The notes beneath the pieces are model-generated. The model was given only the letters and a program-made list of their open reading frames with translations, did no database searches and was not told where the DNA came from. 64,000 nucleotides of DNA, taken from Chryseobacterium indologenes (GTDB taxonomy: Bacteria; Bacteroidota; Bacteroidia; Flavobacteriales; Weeksellaceae). Position numbers and translations under genes: made by a program. The stretch is from assembly GCA_001013295.1 (NCBI GenBank), contig LAZY01000022.1:62001-126000 (forward strand). Direction: 5' to 3'. Shown here one piece after another: positions 23,068 through 31,599 of the stretch (the first letter of the stretch is position 1; the number at the start of each line of letters is the position of its first letter).

Positions 23068-23085
23068 TGTTGATTTTTAATCGAT

Positions 23086-23126
23086 TGCGAAATTATACTA
23101 TTTTTTTGAATTCCAAAGAATTTTTG
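23086..23126 (-). promoter_or_regulatory. promoter of the EF-G leader transcript
   Basis: Read on the minus strand: TTG near 23115, 18 bases, then TAATTTCG around 23094-23087, one base from the TAnnTTTG consensus. It lies 20 bases upstream of the leader start codon. Confidence 0.55.
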
Positions 23127-23341
23127 AAAATATTTTTTCATAATCGGCCTTCAACAGTCTTCTTACCGGTTTATCTATAACTGCCGAACTCATAAAAATA
23201 TCTTAAAACAGAGAACGGAGTAATGCATTTATGATAAAAATTTTATCTTTGAAAAGAATAGATAATTTAAACACTTGTTGATGATTCATAAATTTTAAAT
23301 CTTTTTCAAGAAGCTAAATAAAACTTTTAACTTAAAACACT

Positions 23342-24010
23342 TTGAAAACAGATATAGACATTCACAACCACAGTCATTTTTCCTTTGATCTGTGGCTCAC
23401 CCTAATCAAATCTCACCCTGAATTTAAAGCAAAAAGAGTTGAGCTGTTCTCCTCATTTTTTGATGTAGACAAACCAATTGCTGATGTTGCAAAAACGGTA
23501 AAATATTACGACGATCTTTGTAATACCATTAATGAGGTTACAGGAGGGAATATCGATACTTTTGAGATCTATCTGATGATTTTAGGTGCACTGGATGTAG
23601 ATATTAAGCTTTTAAATAAAGAAAAACTCACCGAATTCTATCAAAAAAGTGAAGCATTGTTCCTGGAATATAAACCGGTTGTCATATTTGAAAATATTCA
23701 TGATTTTTTTGAGAATATCAAAAACCAAGGGAAGACCATTAATATTTTGAGCAATACAGGATTCATTAAAGGGACAACTATGAGAAAGTTCCTGATTCAT
23801 GAAAATCTTGATCAGTACATTGATTTTCATATCTATTCCGATGAAATCAACTGTTCAAAACCGAATCCGCTTATTTTTCAGGAAGTGAAAAATAATCTCA
23901 GAGATCAGGATCTGCCGCTGCATCAGGTTTTACATATCGGAGACAATCCGGTTGCCGATTATCAAGGGGCAAGAGCCTTCGGTTTCAGTGCACATTTACT
24001 TAAACACTAA
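23342..24010 (+). CDS. HAD family hydrolase of the Ter cluster
   Basis: 222 residues starting with TTG; no in-frame ATG precedes the first motif. HAD motifs in order: SFDLWLTL (motif I, nucleophile Asp; the usual second Asp is Trp, as in several HAD groups), ILSNTG (motif II), CSKPNPLIF (motif III, Lys) and HIGDNPVADYQGA (motif IV). Family members are small-molecule phosphatases. With the PRTase-like gene that starts 7 bases after its stop, it matches the biosynthetic module that accompanies TerD genes in bacterial Ter stress systems; the metabolite made is unknown. Confidence 0.85.
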   Translation: MKTDIDIHNHSHFSFDLWLTLIKSHPEFKAKRVELFSSFFDVDKPIADVAKTVKYYDDLCNTINEVTGGNIDTFEIYLMILGALDVDIKLLNKEKLTEFYQKSEALFLEYKPVVIFENIHDFFENIKNQGKTINILSNTGFIKGTTMRKFLIHENLDQYIDFHIYSDEINCSKPNPLIFQEVKNNLRDQDLPLHQVLHIGDNPVADYQGARAFGFSAHLLKH

Positions 24011-24017
24011 TATAAAC

Positions 24018-24842
24018 ATGAATAAAAGATACAGCTTACACCACATTCATTCGGCGGATGAGTTTACTTTCTCACCTGCGGAATACAGCTATTTCAAGTA
24101 TGGCGATAAGTCGTATGCTGAAAAATTTGCAAAAGAATTATTCGAAGGATTTATTTCCGAAAATGCAGTTCTTCTGGACACAGACAAAGAAATTGTAGTG
24201 CTTCCGAGCCCTTATATGGCGATTCCTACAGCTTCCAACTTTTTGTGTTTTTACTTTAAGAAGTATCTGGATTTCCATTTGTTTCAGAAAGGAAAGAAGT
24301 CAAGCATTTTATCCAAAATCAACAGAAATCATACCTATATCACAGATTATGGGAATCTTAATTTTGAAGATCGTAAAAATCTGATCGCCAATGATACTTA
24401 TTATATTGATAAAGATTTTTTAAGAGGAAAACTTTGTATTTTTATAGACGATATTAAGATCACGGGAAGTCACGAGTATACCGTCAAGAGAATCCTTGAT
24501 GAATATAGTGTGGAGGCAGACTTTATGTTTCTTTACTATGCGGAACTGATGAATTTTGATCTTGATCCCAAGATTGAAAACTATTTCAATTATTATGCAG
24601 TGAAAAATGTAAAACATATCGCAGAAGTGATGAATAAAGAAAGTTTTCAGTTCAATACAAGGATCGTGAAATATATTTTAAGCTTAGATTCAAGTAATTT
24701 TGATTATCTTACGTCTCAAGTAAAAAGGGAACAGATGGACCTGCTTTTGGAGTTGGCCATCAGTAACAATTATCATTTAATAAAAGAATATAAAAACAAC
24801 ATCAATACATTAACACAAACGGAATTATATTATGGCTATTAA
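24018..24842 (+). CDS. phosphoribosyltransferase-like protein of the Ter cluster
   Basis: 274 residues from the ATG at 24018, chosen because it follows the HAD gene by 7 bases and begins the conserved HHIHSADEFTFSPAEYSYFKYG. The PRPP-binding loop is clear near residue 145: CIFIDDIKITGS (hydrophobic strand, DD, then TGS). Its 3' end overlaps the TerD start by 11 bases, so translation is coupled. In Ter systems, PRTases of this group are predicted to take part in making a nucleoside-like metabolite together with the HAD phosphatase. Confidence 0.82.
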   Translation: MNKRYSLHHIHSADEFTFSPAEYSYFKYGDKSYAEKFAKELFEGFISENAVLLDTDKEIVVLPSPYMAIPTASNFLCFYFKKYLDFHLFQKGKKSSILSKINRNHTYITDYGNLNFEDRKNLIANDTYYIDKDFLRGKLCIFIDDIKITGSHEYTVKRILDEYSVEADFMFLYYAELMNFDLDPKIENYFNYYAVKNVKHIAEVMNKESFQFNTRIVKYILSLDSSNFDYLTSQVKREQMDLLLELAISNNYHLIKEYKNNINTLTQTELYYGY

Positions 24843-25389
24843 CTTACAAAAAGGACAAAGAGAAAACATTAACGCACCTAAATTTACTGTAGGTTTAGGA
24901 TGGGATATCAATAATACTTCTACAGGAACCGCTTTCGACCTTGATGCTTCTTTATTTTTGCTTGGGGACGACAAAAAATTAGTTTCAGATAATCACTTTA
25001 TTTTTTATAACAACCTTGAGTCTCCGGATAAATCGGTGATCCACACCGGGGATAACCTTACAGGGGAAGGAGCAGGAGATGATGAGCAGATCAAAATCGA
25101 TTTGACGAAAATTGATGATGCCATCAAAGAAATTACAGTAGTAGTAACAATTCACGAAGCAGATGCAAGAAAGCAGAACTTCGGACAGGTAAGAAATTCT
25201 TTCATCAGAATTTTCAATACGGAGACGAATGAGGAGATCTTAAAGTATGAACTGGATGAAGATTTCTCAATCGAAACGGCGGTAGAATTCGGAAGAATTT
25301 ATAACAGAAACGGAGAATGGAAATTTGAGGCTGTGGGAGCAGGACAGAGAGAGGGCCTTGAGAAATTTGTATCAATTTATCAGAAGTAA
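24832..25389 (+). CDS. terD: TerD family protein
   Basis: 185 residues with the TerD beta-sandwich signature: MAINLQKGQRENI at the start, VGLGWDINN, FDLDASLFLLGDD, HTGDNLTGEGAGDDE and IRIFNTETNEEILKY. The acidic DLDAS and GDNLTGEGxGDDE segments bind calcium in characterised TerD. These proteins confer tellurite, phage or colicin resistance through an unknown membrane-linked mechanism. It overlaps the PRTase-like gene and precedes the TelA gene by 2 bases. A second, more diverged TerD lies at 27660. Confidence 0.92.
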   Translation: MAINLQKGQRENINAPKFTVGLGWDINNTSTGTAFDLDASLFLLGDDKKLVSDNHFIFYNNLESPDKSVIHTGDNLTGEGAGDDEQIKIDLTKIDDAIKEITVVVTIHEADARKQNFGQVRNSFIRIFNTETNEEILKYELDEDFSIETAVEFGRIYNRNGEWKFEAVGAGQREGLEKFVSIYQK

Positions 25390-25391
25390 TT

Positions 25392-26567
25392 ATGGACAAT
25401 CAGGAAAATCAATCAATAGATCCACTAGGATCAATAGAGCCTCTTAAAACTTTCGAACCTACACCTATGGTTCCGCCAGTACCGGCTCAGCCCATTCAGA
25501 ATGCTGCACCGGCAGTTCTTGTAGACCGGGAAGGAAATGTAAACCTGACACAGCTGCAGTCGGAAGAACGTCAGAAATATGAAGTTCTGGCAAATTCTAT
25601 CGATGAAGCCAATCCGGGATCAATTGTTAATTTTGGAGCAGAGCTCCAGAAAACATTAACCAATCAGAGTGACAGTTTCTTAGGGAATGTAAGAAGATCA
25701 AACTCAGGTGAGGTAGGAGGACTGATCAACGATCTACTGGTAGAATTGAACTATGTAGATGTAGAAGAGCTTAACGGAAATAAAGTAAAAAGCTTCCTGA
25801 GCAAATTACCTTTCATGAAGAAGGTGATCACTCAGGTAGAAAATCTGTTTGCAAAATATGATAAGATCATCAACAATATTGAGCAGATCTCTTACAAAGT
25901 AAATGCAGGAATTATTACTTCTACCAAAGATAATGCGGTTCTGCAGACTATTTTTGAAAGTAATGTAAATTCTATCAAGCAAATCGAAGATCTTGTGATC
26001 GCAGGAAATATAAGAATGGAAAGAGCTGCTGTAGAGCTGGCTCAGATGGAAGCGAGTCCTCAGAATTTCCAGGATTATCAGATTGCGGATAAAAGAGATT
26101 TCATTGCCAGATTAGACAGAAGAATGGCTGATCTTAAGGTGGTACGTGTCATTATGATGCAGTCACTTCCACAGATCAGACTGGTACAGAATAACAACGT
26201 TTCTATTGCTGAAAAAGCGCAGACAATCCTTACAACGACTCTTCCTGTATGGAAAAATCAGCTTTCACTTGCCGTTGCCATGTACAGACAACAGCAGAAT
26301 ATTGAGATCCAGCAGAAAGTATCTGCTACTACTGAGGAGATCTTAAGAAAGAATGCTGAGCGTTTAGGCCAGAATTCAATCAATGTAGCCAGAGCGAATG
26401 AGCAGACGATCGTATCAGTGGAAACATTGAGAGAAACGACGTCAATGCTGATCAATACATTGAACGAAGTGAAACAGATTCAGAAACAAGGTGCTGATAA
26501 CAGGAGAAAACTGGATCAGGATCTTCAGACATTGGAGCACGAGTTAAAAGCGAATGTCAGAGGTTAA
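25392..26567 (+). CDS. telA: toxic anion resistance protein TelA/KlaA family
   Basis: 391 residues. After a Pro-rich, disordered N-terminus (about 1-50), the protein is almost entirely helical with long coiled coils, for example LTNQSDSFLGNVRRSNSGEV, MADLKVVRVIMMQSLPQIRLVQ and TLNEVKQIQKQGADNRRK, matching the TelA/KlaA family. It lies 2 bases after TerD. TelA proteins are part of tellurite and cell-envelope stress responses; the mechanism is unknown. Confidence 0.88.
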   Translation: MDNQENQSIDPLGSIEPLKTFEPTPMVPPVPAQPIQNAAPAVLVDREGNVNLTQLQSEERQKYEVLANSIDEANPGSIVNFGAELQKTLTNQSDSFLGNVRRSNSGEVGGLINDLLVELNYVDVEELNGNKVKSFLSKLPFMKKVITQVENLFAKYDKIINNIEQISYKVNAGIITSTKDNAVLQTIFESNVNSIKQIEDLVIAGNIRMERAAVELAQMEASPQNFQDYQIADKRDFIARLDRRMADLKVVRVIMMQSLPQIRLVQNNNVSIAEKAQTILTTTLPVWKNQLSLAVAMYRQQQNIEIQQKVSATTEEILRKNAERLGQNSINVARANEQTIVSVETLRETTSMLINTLNEVKQIQKQGADNRRKLDQDLQTLEHELKANVRG

Positions 26568-26583
26568 TTTATAGAGTACAAAG

Positions 26584-27531
26584 GTGGGGGATGATGCAGC
26601 AACCATATTGTCGCAAAGTAAAAGAAGGTTAACAAAACTTAAGCTTCTTGCGAATTTTTTTGAACATATTGATATAATATCGATTTTCATCAAAACAGAT
26701 ATTATCCACAATCTGTTCCAGGAAAACACGGCTTTGGATTACAATAAACTGGAACTTTTCCACCTTCAGTATACCGACAGTCTCATAGAACTTCTCACCA
26801 AGATCAAAAGACAAAAAGAGAATGATATGCTGGCTGTGATCAATGAAATTGACATCAACAATAAATATATTTCAGGTTTTGAAGAAAGAAGGGTAGACAG
26901 TTTCCAGACAGACCGGAAAATGTACAGCGGTGTATTTTCCCAACATCTGAAGACCTTGTATAAAGACCTTACAGAAGATATTTTTACAGCCAATTGGGAT
27001 AATGTACTGTATTTTCATAAGAAATATGCGCAGGAATTTTACAGAACTGAAGCAGACGAATCGCTGCTGAAATCCGGCTCTTTTCCGGCTTATCAGTACA
27101 GGGATTATTCCATTGAAAGGAAACTGCTGGGAAGGTTGAATATCCAGGGATTCAAAGTCCGCTTTGTTTGTGGATACCTTATTGATACCCATGAGTATGA
27201 GCTTTTCAAGATCTTTCAGTCCGATGACTATTTTATTTTCAGTATAGATGACAGAAAGTTATATCTTTTTGACAAAGAACTGGATAAGCTTGATGTTTCT
27301 GAAAATCAGTCGAACCAGGGAACGATTATCGATCAGCTGAAAAGAAAAAATGAACAATTGGAGAAAAGTATGAATGAAAGAAAGCGTGCGTTACCTCCGG
27401 AAGTAGAAGGTGTTTTGAAAGACTATATCAAAAATCTGGAAAATATAGATATTATGAGCAAAATATTTGATTTCGACGAAGAAACGAATATTCTGCGGGC
27501 AATGCTTAATTTGAATTTGAATAATAACTAA
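26584..27531 (+). CDS. hypothetical protein of the Ter cluster
   Basis: 315 residues starting at GTG (26584), the only start near the TelA stop; an in-frame stop lies just upstream. Predicted soluble and mostly helical, with an N-terminal LTKLKLLANFFEHIDIISIF and a charged C-terminal coiled coil (IDQLKRKNEQLEKSMNERKR). No domain was recognised. Its place between TelA and the second TerD gene suggests a cluster-specific accessory role. Confidence 0.72.
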   Translation: MGDDAATILSQSKRRLTKLKLLANFFEHIDIISIFIKTDIIHNLFQENTALDYNKLELFHLQYTDSLIELLTKIKRQKENDMLAVINEIDINNKYISGFEERRVDSFQTDRKMYSGVFSQHLKTLYKDLTEDIFTANWDNVLYFHKKYAQEFYRTEADESLLKSGSFPAYQYRDYSIERKLLGRLNIQGFKVRFVCGYLIDTHEYELFKIFQSDDYFIFSIDDRKLYLFDKELDKLDVSENQSNQGTIIDQLKRKNEQLEKSMNERKRALPPEVEGVLKDYIKNLENIDIMSKIFDFDEETNILRAMLNLNLNNN

Positions 27532-27659
27532 AACGAAATTTGATGTAAAGAGGCCAGAGATAGCTTAGAAAGCAAAGAATGATAGATATTTGTCATATCA
27601 GCTTTCTTAGTCTCATCAGCTTTCTTCACTAAAAATAAATAACAACTAAACATAAAAAA

Positions 27660-28268
27660 ATGGCTATCAACTTACAAAAAGGTCAGAGAATTAACCTTAA
27701 AAAAGAAAACGGAGCTGAGCTATCCCAGGCTTGTGTAGGAATCAACTGGGGCGCAATTGAAAAAAAAGGATTTTTCGGAACTAAAAAAGAAGCAGTAGAC
27801 TTAGATGGAAGCTGTATTTTATATGATTCAAACAAAAATGTAACGGAAGTAATCTATTTCGGAAACCTGAAATCTAAGAACGGTTCTGTAAGACATAGCG
27901 GAGATGACCTTACCGGAGATGTTGACGGAGATGACGGATTGGATAACGAAGTGATTACAGTAAATTTCAGCCAACTGGAACCAAATGTAGAGTATGTGGC
28001 GATGGTGCTGAACAGCTACAGAGGGCAGGATTTCGGAACCATTCCTTTTGCTTCCATCCGTATCTATGAAGGAACTCCTACCAATGTGAAAGAGGTTTTC
28101 GCTAAATATGATATTGCGAATGATGCTTCTTTCAGTGGTCATGTTGCAATGGTAATGGGCGTGTTCTATAAGAGAAACGGAGAATGGAAATTCAATGCAA
28201 TCGGAGATCCTACTGCAGACAGAAAACTGGAGCAGACGATTCAGACGGTACAGATGAATTATCTATAA
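27660..28268 (+). CDS. TerD family protein (second copy)
   Basis: 202 residues. It starts MAINLQKGQRINLKK, almost the same as the first TerD, then diverges: CVGINWGAIEKK, an insertion, VDLDGSCILYDSN, RHSGDDLTGDVDGDDGLDNE. The duplicated acidic loop keeps the calcium-binding pattern. It follows a 128-base gap without a clear terminator and precedes the TerC gene. Different TerD paralogues commonly occur together in Ter clusters. Confidence 0.9.
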   Translation: MAINLQKGQRINLKKENGAELSQACVGINWGAIEKKGFFGTKKEAVDLDGSCILYDSNKNVTEVIYFGNLKSKNGSVRHSGDDLTGDVDGDDGLDNEVITVNFSQLEPNVEYVAMVLNSYRGQDFGTIPFASIRIYEGTPTNVKEVFAKYDIANDASFSGHVAMVMGVFYKRNGEWKFNAIGDPTADRKLEQTIQTVQMNYL

Positions 28269-28353
28269 TCAATTGTAAATCAGTTAATCAATAAAATAGC
28301 AATATTTGTACTCTGTACACTTATTGCTTTTATCATATAATAACATTACTCAA

Positions 28354-29397
28354 GTGGAACATCAAAGTATTTTAGAGCTGCACCCTGGTTTGGTGTGGGG
28401 ATTTGCGGTAACGGTGGTTATCATGCTGCTCCTGGACTTAGGAGTTTTCAATAAAAAAAGTCACGAAGTATCTTCCAAAGAAGCAACGATCTGGTCTATC
28501 GTATGGATCTCGCTCTCTATGATATTTTCAGGAGTTGTGTATTGGGTTTTCAATACCGACGGTTCTCCTGAAAGCCATGCGCTGGCAGTAGAAAAATTTA
28601 CGCAGTACCAGGCGGCCTATTGGATTGAAAAAGCGCTTTCGGTAGATAACTTATTTGTATTTATCCTTGTTTTCGGATTCTTCAAAGTACCGAAATTTCT
28701 TCATCATAAAGTCCTTTTCTGGGGGATTATCGGGGCCCTGATCTTCAGAGCGATCTTCATCTTTGCCGGAGTAGGGCTTATCAACCTTACTTATCTTCCT
28801 GAAATGAATATCTTCGGTGAAGCTGTAAAGATCAACGTTGTGATGACGCTGTTTGGATTGTTCCTTGTGTATGCGGGGATCAAGTCATGGGGTGACGGAG
28901 ACGATGATGACGATGAGGATTATAGCAATACAGCGGGAGCAAGACTGATCAAAAGTTTCTGGAAAGTTTCTGACAACTATGATGGAGATAAGTTCTTCAC
29001 CGTACAGAAAGGGATCAAAATGGCAACACCGCTTTTAGTAGTGGTTGGGGTTATTGAATTTACAGACGTTCTTTTTGCCGTAGATTCCATTCCGGCGATC
29101 TTTGCGATCTCAAATGATCCTTTTATCCTTTATACATCCAATATTTTTGCGATTTTAGGATTAAGATCATTATACTTCCTGTTGGCCAATTTTATCCATA
29201 TGTTCAGCAAACTCCCTTACGGACTGGCAATTATCCTGTCTTTCATTGGAGTTAAAATGCTTATTGCACCTTGGATCCATATTCCATCCCCGGTTTCATT
29301 GGGAATCGTTGGCGGAGTATTGGTAATATCCGTTCTTTTATCTATCATCTTCCCTGAAAAAGAGGAAGAGGAAAAAGAGAAGCTGGAAGAAAAATAA
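28354..29397 (+). CDS. terC: TerC family integral membrane protein
   Basis: 347 residues from the GTG at 28354; a TTG at 28306 would add 16 non-conserved residues. Nine or so membrane segments are visible. TerC hallmarks include LVWGFAVTVVIMLLLDLGVF, SVDNLFVFILVFGFF and EFTDVLFAVDSIPAIFA, whose buried acidic residues suggest metal-ion transport. A cytoplasmic DDDDDED loop follows residue 190. Related Alx/TerC proteins export manganese. It ends the Ter cluster; a terminator follows. Confidence 0.88.
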   Translation: MEHQSILELHPGLVWGFAVTVVIMLLLDLGVFNKKSHEVSSKEATIWSIVWISLSMIFSGVVYWVFNTDGSPESHALAVEKFTQYQAAYWIEKALSVDNLFVFILVFGFFKVPKFLHHKVLFWGIIGALIFRAIFIFAGVGLINLTYLPEMNIFGEAVKINVVMTLFGLFLVYAGIKSWGDGDDDDDEDYSNTAGARLIKSFWKVSDNYDGDKFFTVQKGIKMATPLLVVVGVIEFTDVLFAVDSIPAIFAISNDPFILYTSNIFAILGLRSLYFLLANFIHMFSKLPYGLAIILSFIGVKMLIAPWIHIPSPVSLGIVGGVLVISVLLSIIFPEKEEEEKEKLEEK

Positions 29398-29419
29398 AAG
29401 TATTTTAAATATTTAAATG

Positions 29420-29450
29420 ACCTCTGGAATTAATGCCCGGAGGTTTTTTT
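29420..29450 (+). terminator. terminator of the Ter cluster
   Basis: ACCTCTGG pairs with CCGGAGGT (29420-29427 and 29437-29444, one G-T pair) and is followed by six further T residues. Confidence 0.8.
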
Positions 29451-29544
29451 GTGAAGTAGAATACAACAGCGAGATGAAACTATCTGTGCCTAAAAAATAG
29501 ACAAGAATATGTTTAAACAAAATATAAATGAGGATGAATTACGG

Positions 29545-30207
29545 CTAGCAAAATGGTACTGTAAGTTTATTATGAAATGAAAAAAGGACAAGCCCTACTT
29601 TAGACTTTATCTGAAACCTTTCGAAAAGAGCATTACGGTAAACATCTATTGATTTTACAGAAACTCTCATTTCATCAGCGATCTGTTCATAGGTAAGTTC
29701 TCTTTCATCACATACCAAAGTAAGAAAATGTTGCTCTCTATCGGACAGTTTTATATTTCGGAACGTATCTTCCTCTTTACTTTTATAATTTTTAATTCGT
29801 TTCAGGATTTCGGTGATATTGTTATAACCAATGGAAAGAATATTGTCAATACAGAATTTCAGTTCAGGGGCACTGCAGTTTTTGTGCAAAAAACCTCTGG
29901 CTCCATGTTGGTAAGCCTGATCAATAATATTTTCCTCAAAATGCTGGGTAAGTAAGAGTACTTTGTATTCTTCATTTTCTCTTTGTTCCAGTTGTTGTAA
30001 AACCTCTATTCCATTGAGTAGGGGCATAGAATAGTCCAAAATGAAAAGGTCCGGTTTCTTTTCCTGAAAGGGTAAGGCATCAAGAAATAGCTGCCCATTC
30101 TCAAACTCATGGGTAACTTTATAATTTCCTAACTTTTCAATCAGTTGCTTTAATCCTTCCCGCACTATTTTATGATCATCAATGAGAACAATAGCTGATT
30201 TTTCCAA
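29545..30207 (-). CDS. LuxR/NarL family response regulator
   Basis: 220 residues. The receiver domain (about 1-125) has the acidic pair IDDH, phospho-acceptor Asp in LFILDYSMP, Thr in LLLTQ and Lys in LHKN. The C-terminal LuxR-type HTH (about 150-210) reads LSDREQHFLTLVCDERELTYEQIADEM, then VSVKSIDVYRNALFERF. It lies 12 bases after the histidine kinase gene and is presumably phosphorylated by it. Targets are unknown; the nearby lipoprotein and membrane protein genes are candidates. Confidence 0.9.
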   Translation of the reverse strand: MEKSAIVLIDDHKIVREGLKQLIEKLGNYKVTHEFENGQLFLDALPFQEKKPDLFILDYSMPLLNGIEVLQQLEQRENEEYKVLLLTQHFEENIIDQAYQHGARGFLHKNCSAPELKFCIDNILSIGYNNITEILKRIKNYKSKEEDTFRNIKLSDREQHFLTLVCDERELTYEQIADEMRVSVKSIDVYRNALFERFQIKSKVGLVLFSFHNKLTVPFC

Positions 30208-30219
30208 ATGAGATATTTT

Positions 30220-30987
30220 TTAATTTGATTTCTTTTCAAAAACTTGTATAAGTGTTCCTTCTTGAAGTTTGCTTATAATGTTTAATTCGAAATTAATAAT
30301 TTCTGCTCTTTTTTTAAGAGTATTCAGCCCTAATTTATCACTTTCCTGTTTCAGAACAAAGCCTTTTCCATTATCAGAAATTTCCAGCAGGAAAAAAGGT
30401 TGAAATTGTAGTTTTACACTCACTTTATCTGCTTCAGAATGCTTCATAATATTGTTGATAATTTCCTGATACATTCTGAAAAGAATATGGGAATATTCGG
30501 GAGCCAAATCAGATGAATCATGCGTAGGACAGATCAGAGAAAAATGGATGGTGTTATTTTGTTTAAGATAATCCAGATCTCGCCGAATACGTGCTTCAAT
30601 AGGTTTTTTGTCGGAAAGATAGGGATGTAAACGATGGCTGGTAGAGCGTACGGACTGGGAGAGATTTCCCAGAGAAGAGGAAAGGCTTTCCAAAGACGGA
30701 TTGACCTCAGGGAAATCAAGCTTCATATTCTCAATCTGAAAATTGATAACGGTAATTTGCTGACCAATATCGTCATGGAGATCCCCTGCAATCTGTGAGC
30801 GAAGCTCTTCCTGACTTTCCAGAATACTTTGAGTAAGGGTTTTCTGAAAATCCATATCTTTCTTATGAATGTCATTTTGATAATTGGTTATTTTGTGGAT
30901 ATGAAGCCGTATCAGGATAACACAGAACAGTACCAGTAAACATACCAGCATCATGACAATAATGATACCTAATGCAATCTTATACAT
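30220..30987 (-). CDS. sensor histidine kinase (HisKA_3 type)
   Basis: 255 residues. One N-terminal membrane segment (about 5-27) is followed by a short coiled coil. The phosphorylation site is IAGDLHDDIGQQI near residue 72, and the ATPase domain has an N box around YQEIINNIMKHS and the G box DNGKGF. There is almost no extracellular part, so the signal may come from the neighbouring membrane protein, whose gene overlaps this one by 8 bases. It pairs with the NarL-type regulator downstream. Confidence 0.9.
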   Translation of the reverse strand: MYKIALGIIIVMMLVCLLVLFCVILIRLHIHKITNYQNDIHKKDMDFQKTLTQSILESQEELRSQIAGDLHDDIGQQITVINFQIENMKLDFPEVNPSLESLSSSLGNLSQSVRSTSHRLHPYLSDKKPIEARIRRDLDYLKQNNTIHFSLICPTHDSSDLAPEYSHILFRMYQEIINNIMKHSEADKVSVKLQFQPFFLLEISDNGKGFVLKQESDKLGLNTLKKRAEIINFELNIISKLQEGTLIQVFEKKSN

Positions 30988-31588
30988 GGCTTTTGTTTTC
31001 TTTGTAAATATATAAATTTATGAGAGAGTAATAGATGATGCTAACAAAGTAACTAACAATAGGATACAGATTAATATTCTTAAAAAGTTTGGTGTAATAA
31101 AGAGACTGAGAATCAAAAGCGAACATAAAACTATGTCCCAGAAAAAATAATATTGGAGAAATAAGCAGTAAATAATTATTTGAAAGCAACCAACTGAACT
31201 TCTCTTGCTTTAAGAATTTGAAACTAAAAAGAATGAATGAAATGACGTAAATAAATGTTCCTAAAACAAAAGAATAATTGTTTAAGGATTTTGTCCCTTC
31301 CCAATAAAAAAAATCAACAATACAGAAAAAGGTGAAAGAAGGGATGATGTATTGCAGGAACCGTTCTTCTTCAATTTTTTTGAAAAAGAGAAGGAACCAC
31401 AGGATAAAGTGGAGATAGCAGTATAGCACAACGCACCCTATCAAATTGTTATTAATTGAAAAAAGTGTTTCTGCAGTAGCGTTCAGAACCAATATAGAAA
31501 ACAATAAGCCATTATTCTTCTTTTTCAGAAAAATAATGGCCACAAAAAGTGTAATGATCTCAATATAACTGATAATAGTGAAATGCAT
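30980..31588 (-). CDS. multi-pass membrane protein, putative sensory partner
   Basis: 202 residues with about six or seven hydrophobic segments separated by short charged loops. No family was recognised. The 8-base overlap with the histidine kinase gene suggests that it is the sensing module of that kinase, much as separate membrane sensors serve short kinases. The lipoprotein gene lies 11 bases upstream in the same operon. Confidence 0.72.
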   Translation of the reverse strand: MHFTIISYIEIITLFVAIIFLKKKNNGLLFSILVLNATAETLFSINNNLIGCVVLYCYLHFILWFLLFFKKIEEERFLQYIIPSFTFFCIVDFFYWEGTKSLNNYSFVLGTFIYVISFILFSFKFLKQEKFSWLLSNNYLLLISPILFFLGHSFMFAFDSQSLYYTKLFKNINLYPIVSYFVSIIYYSLINLYIYKENKSHV

Positions 31589-31599
31589 TTGAATTGTTT

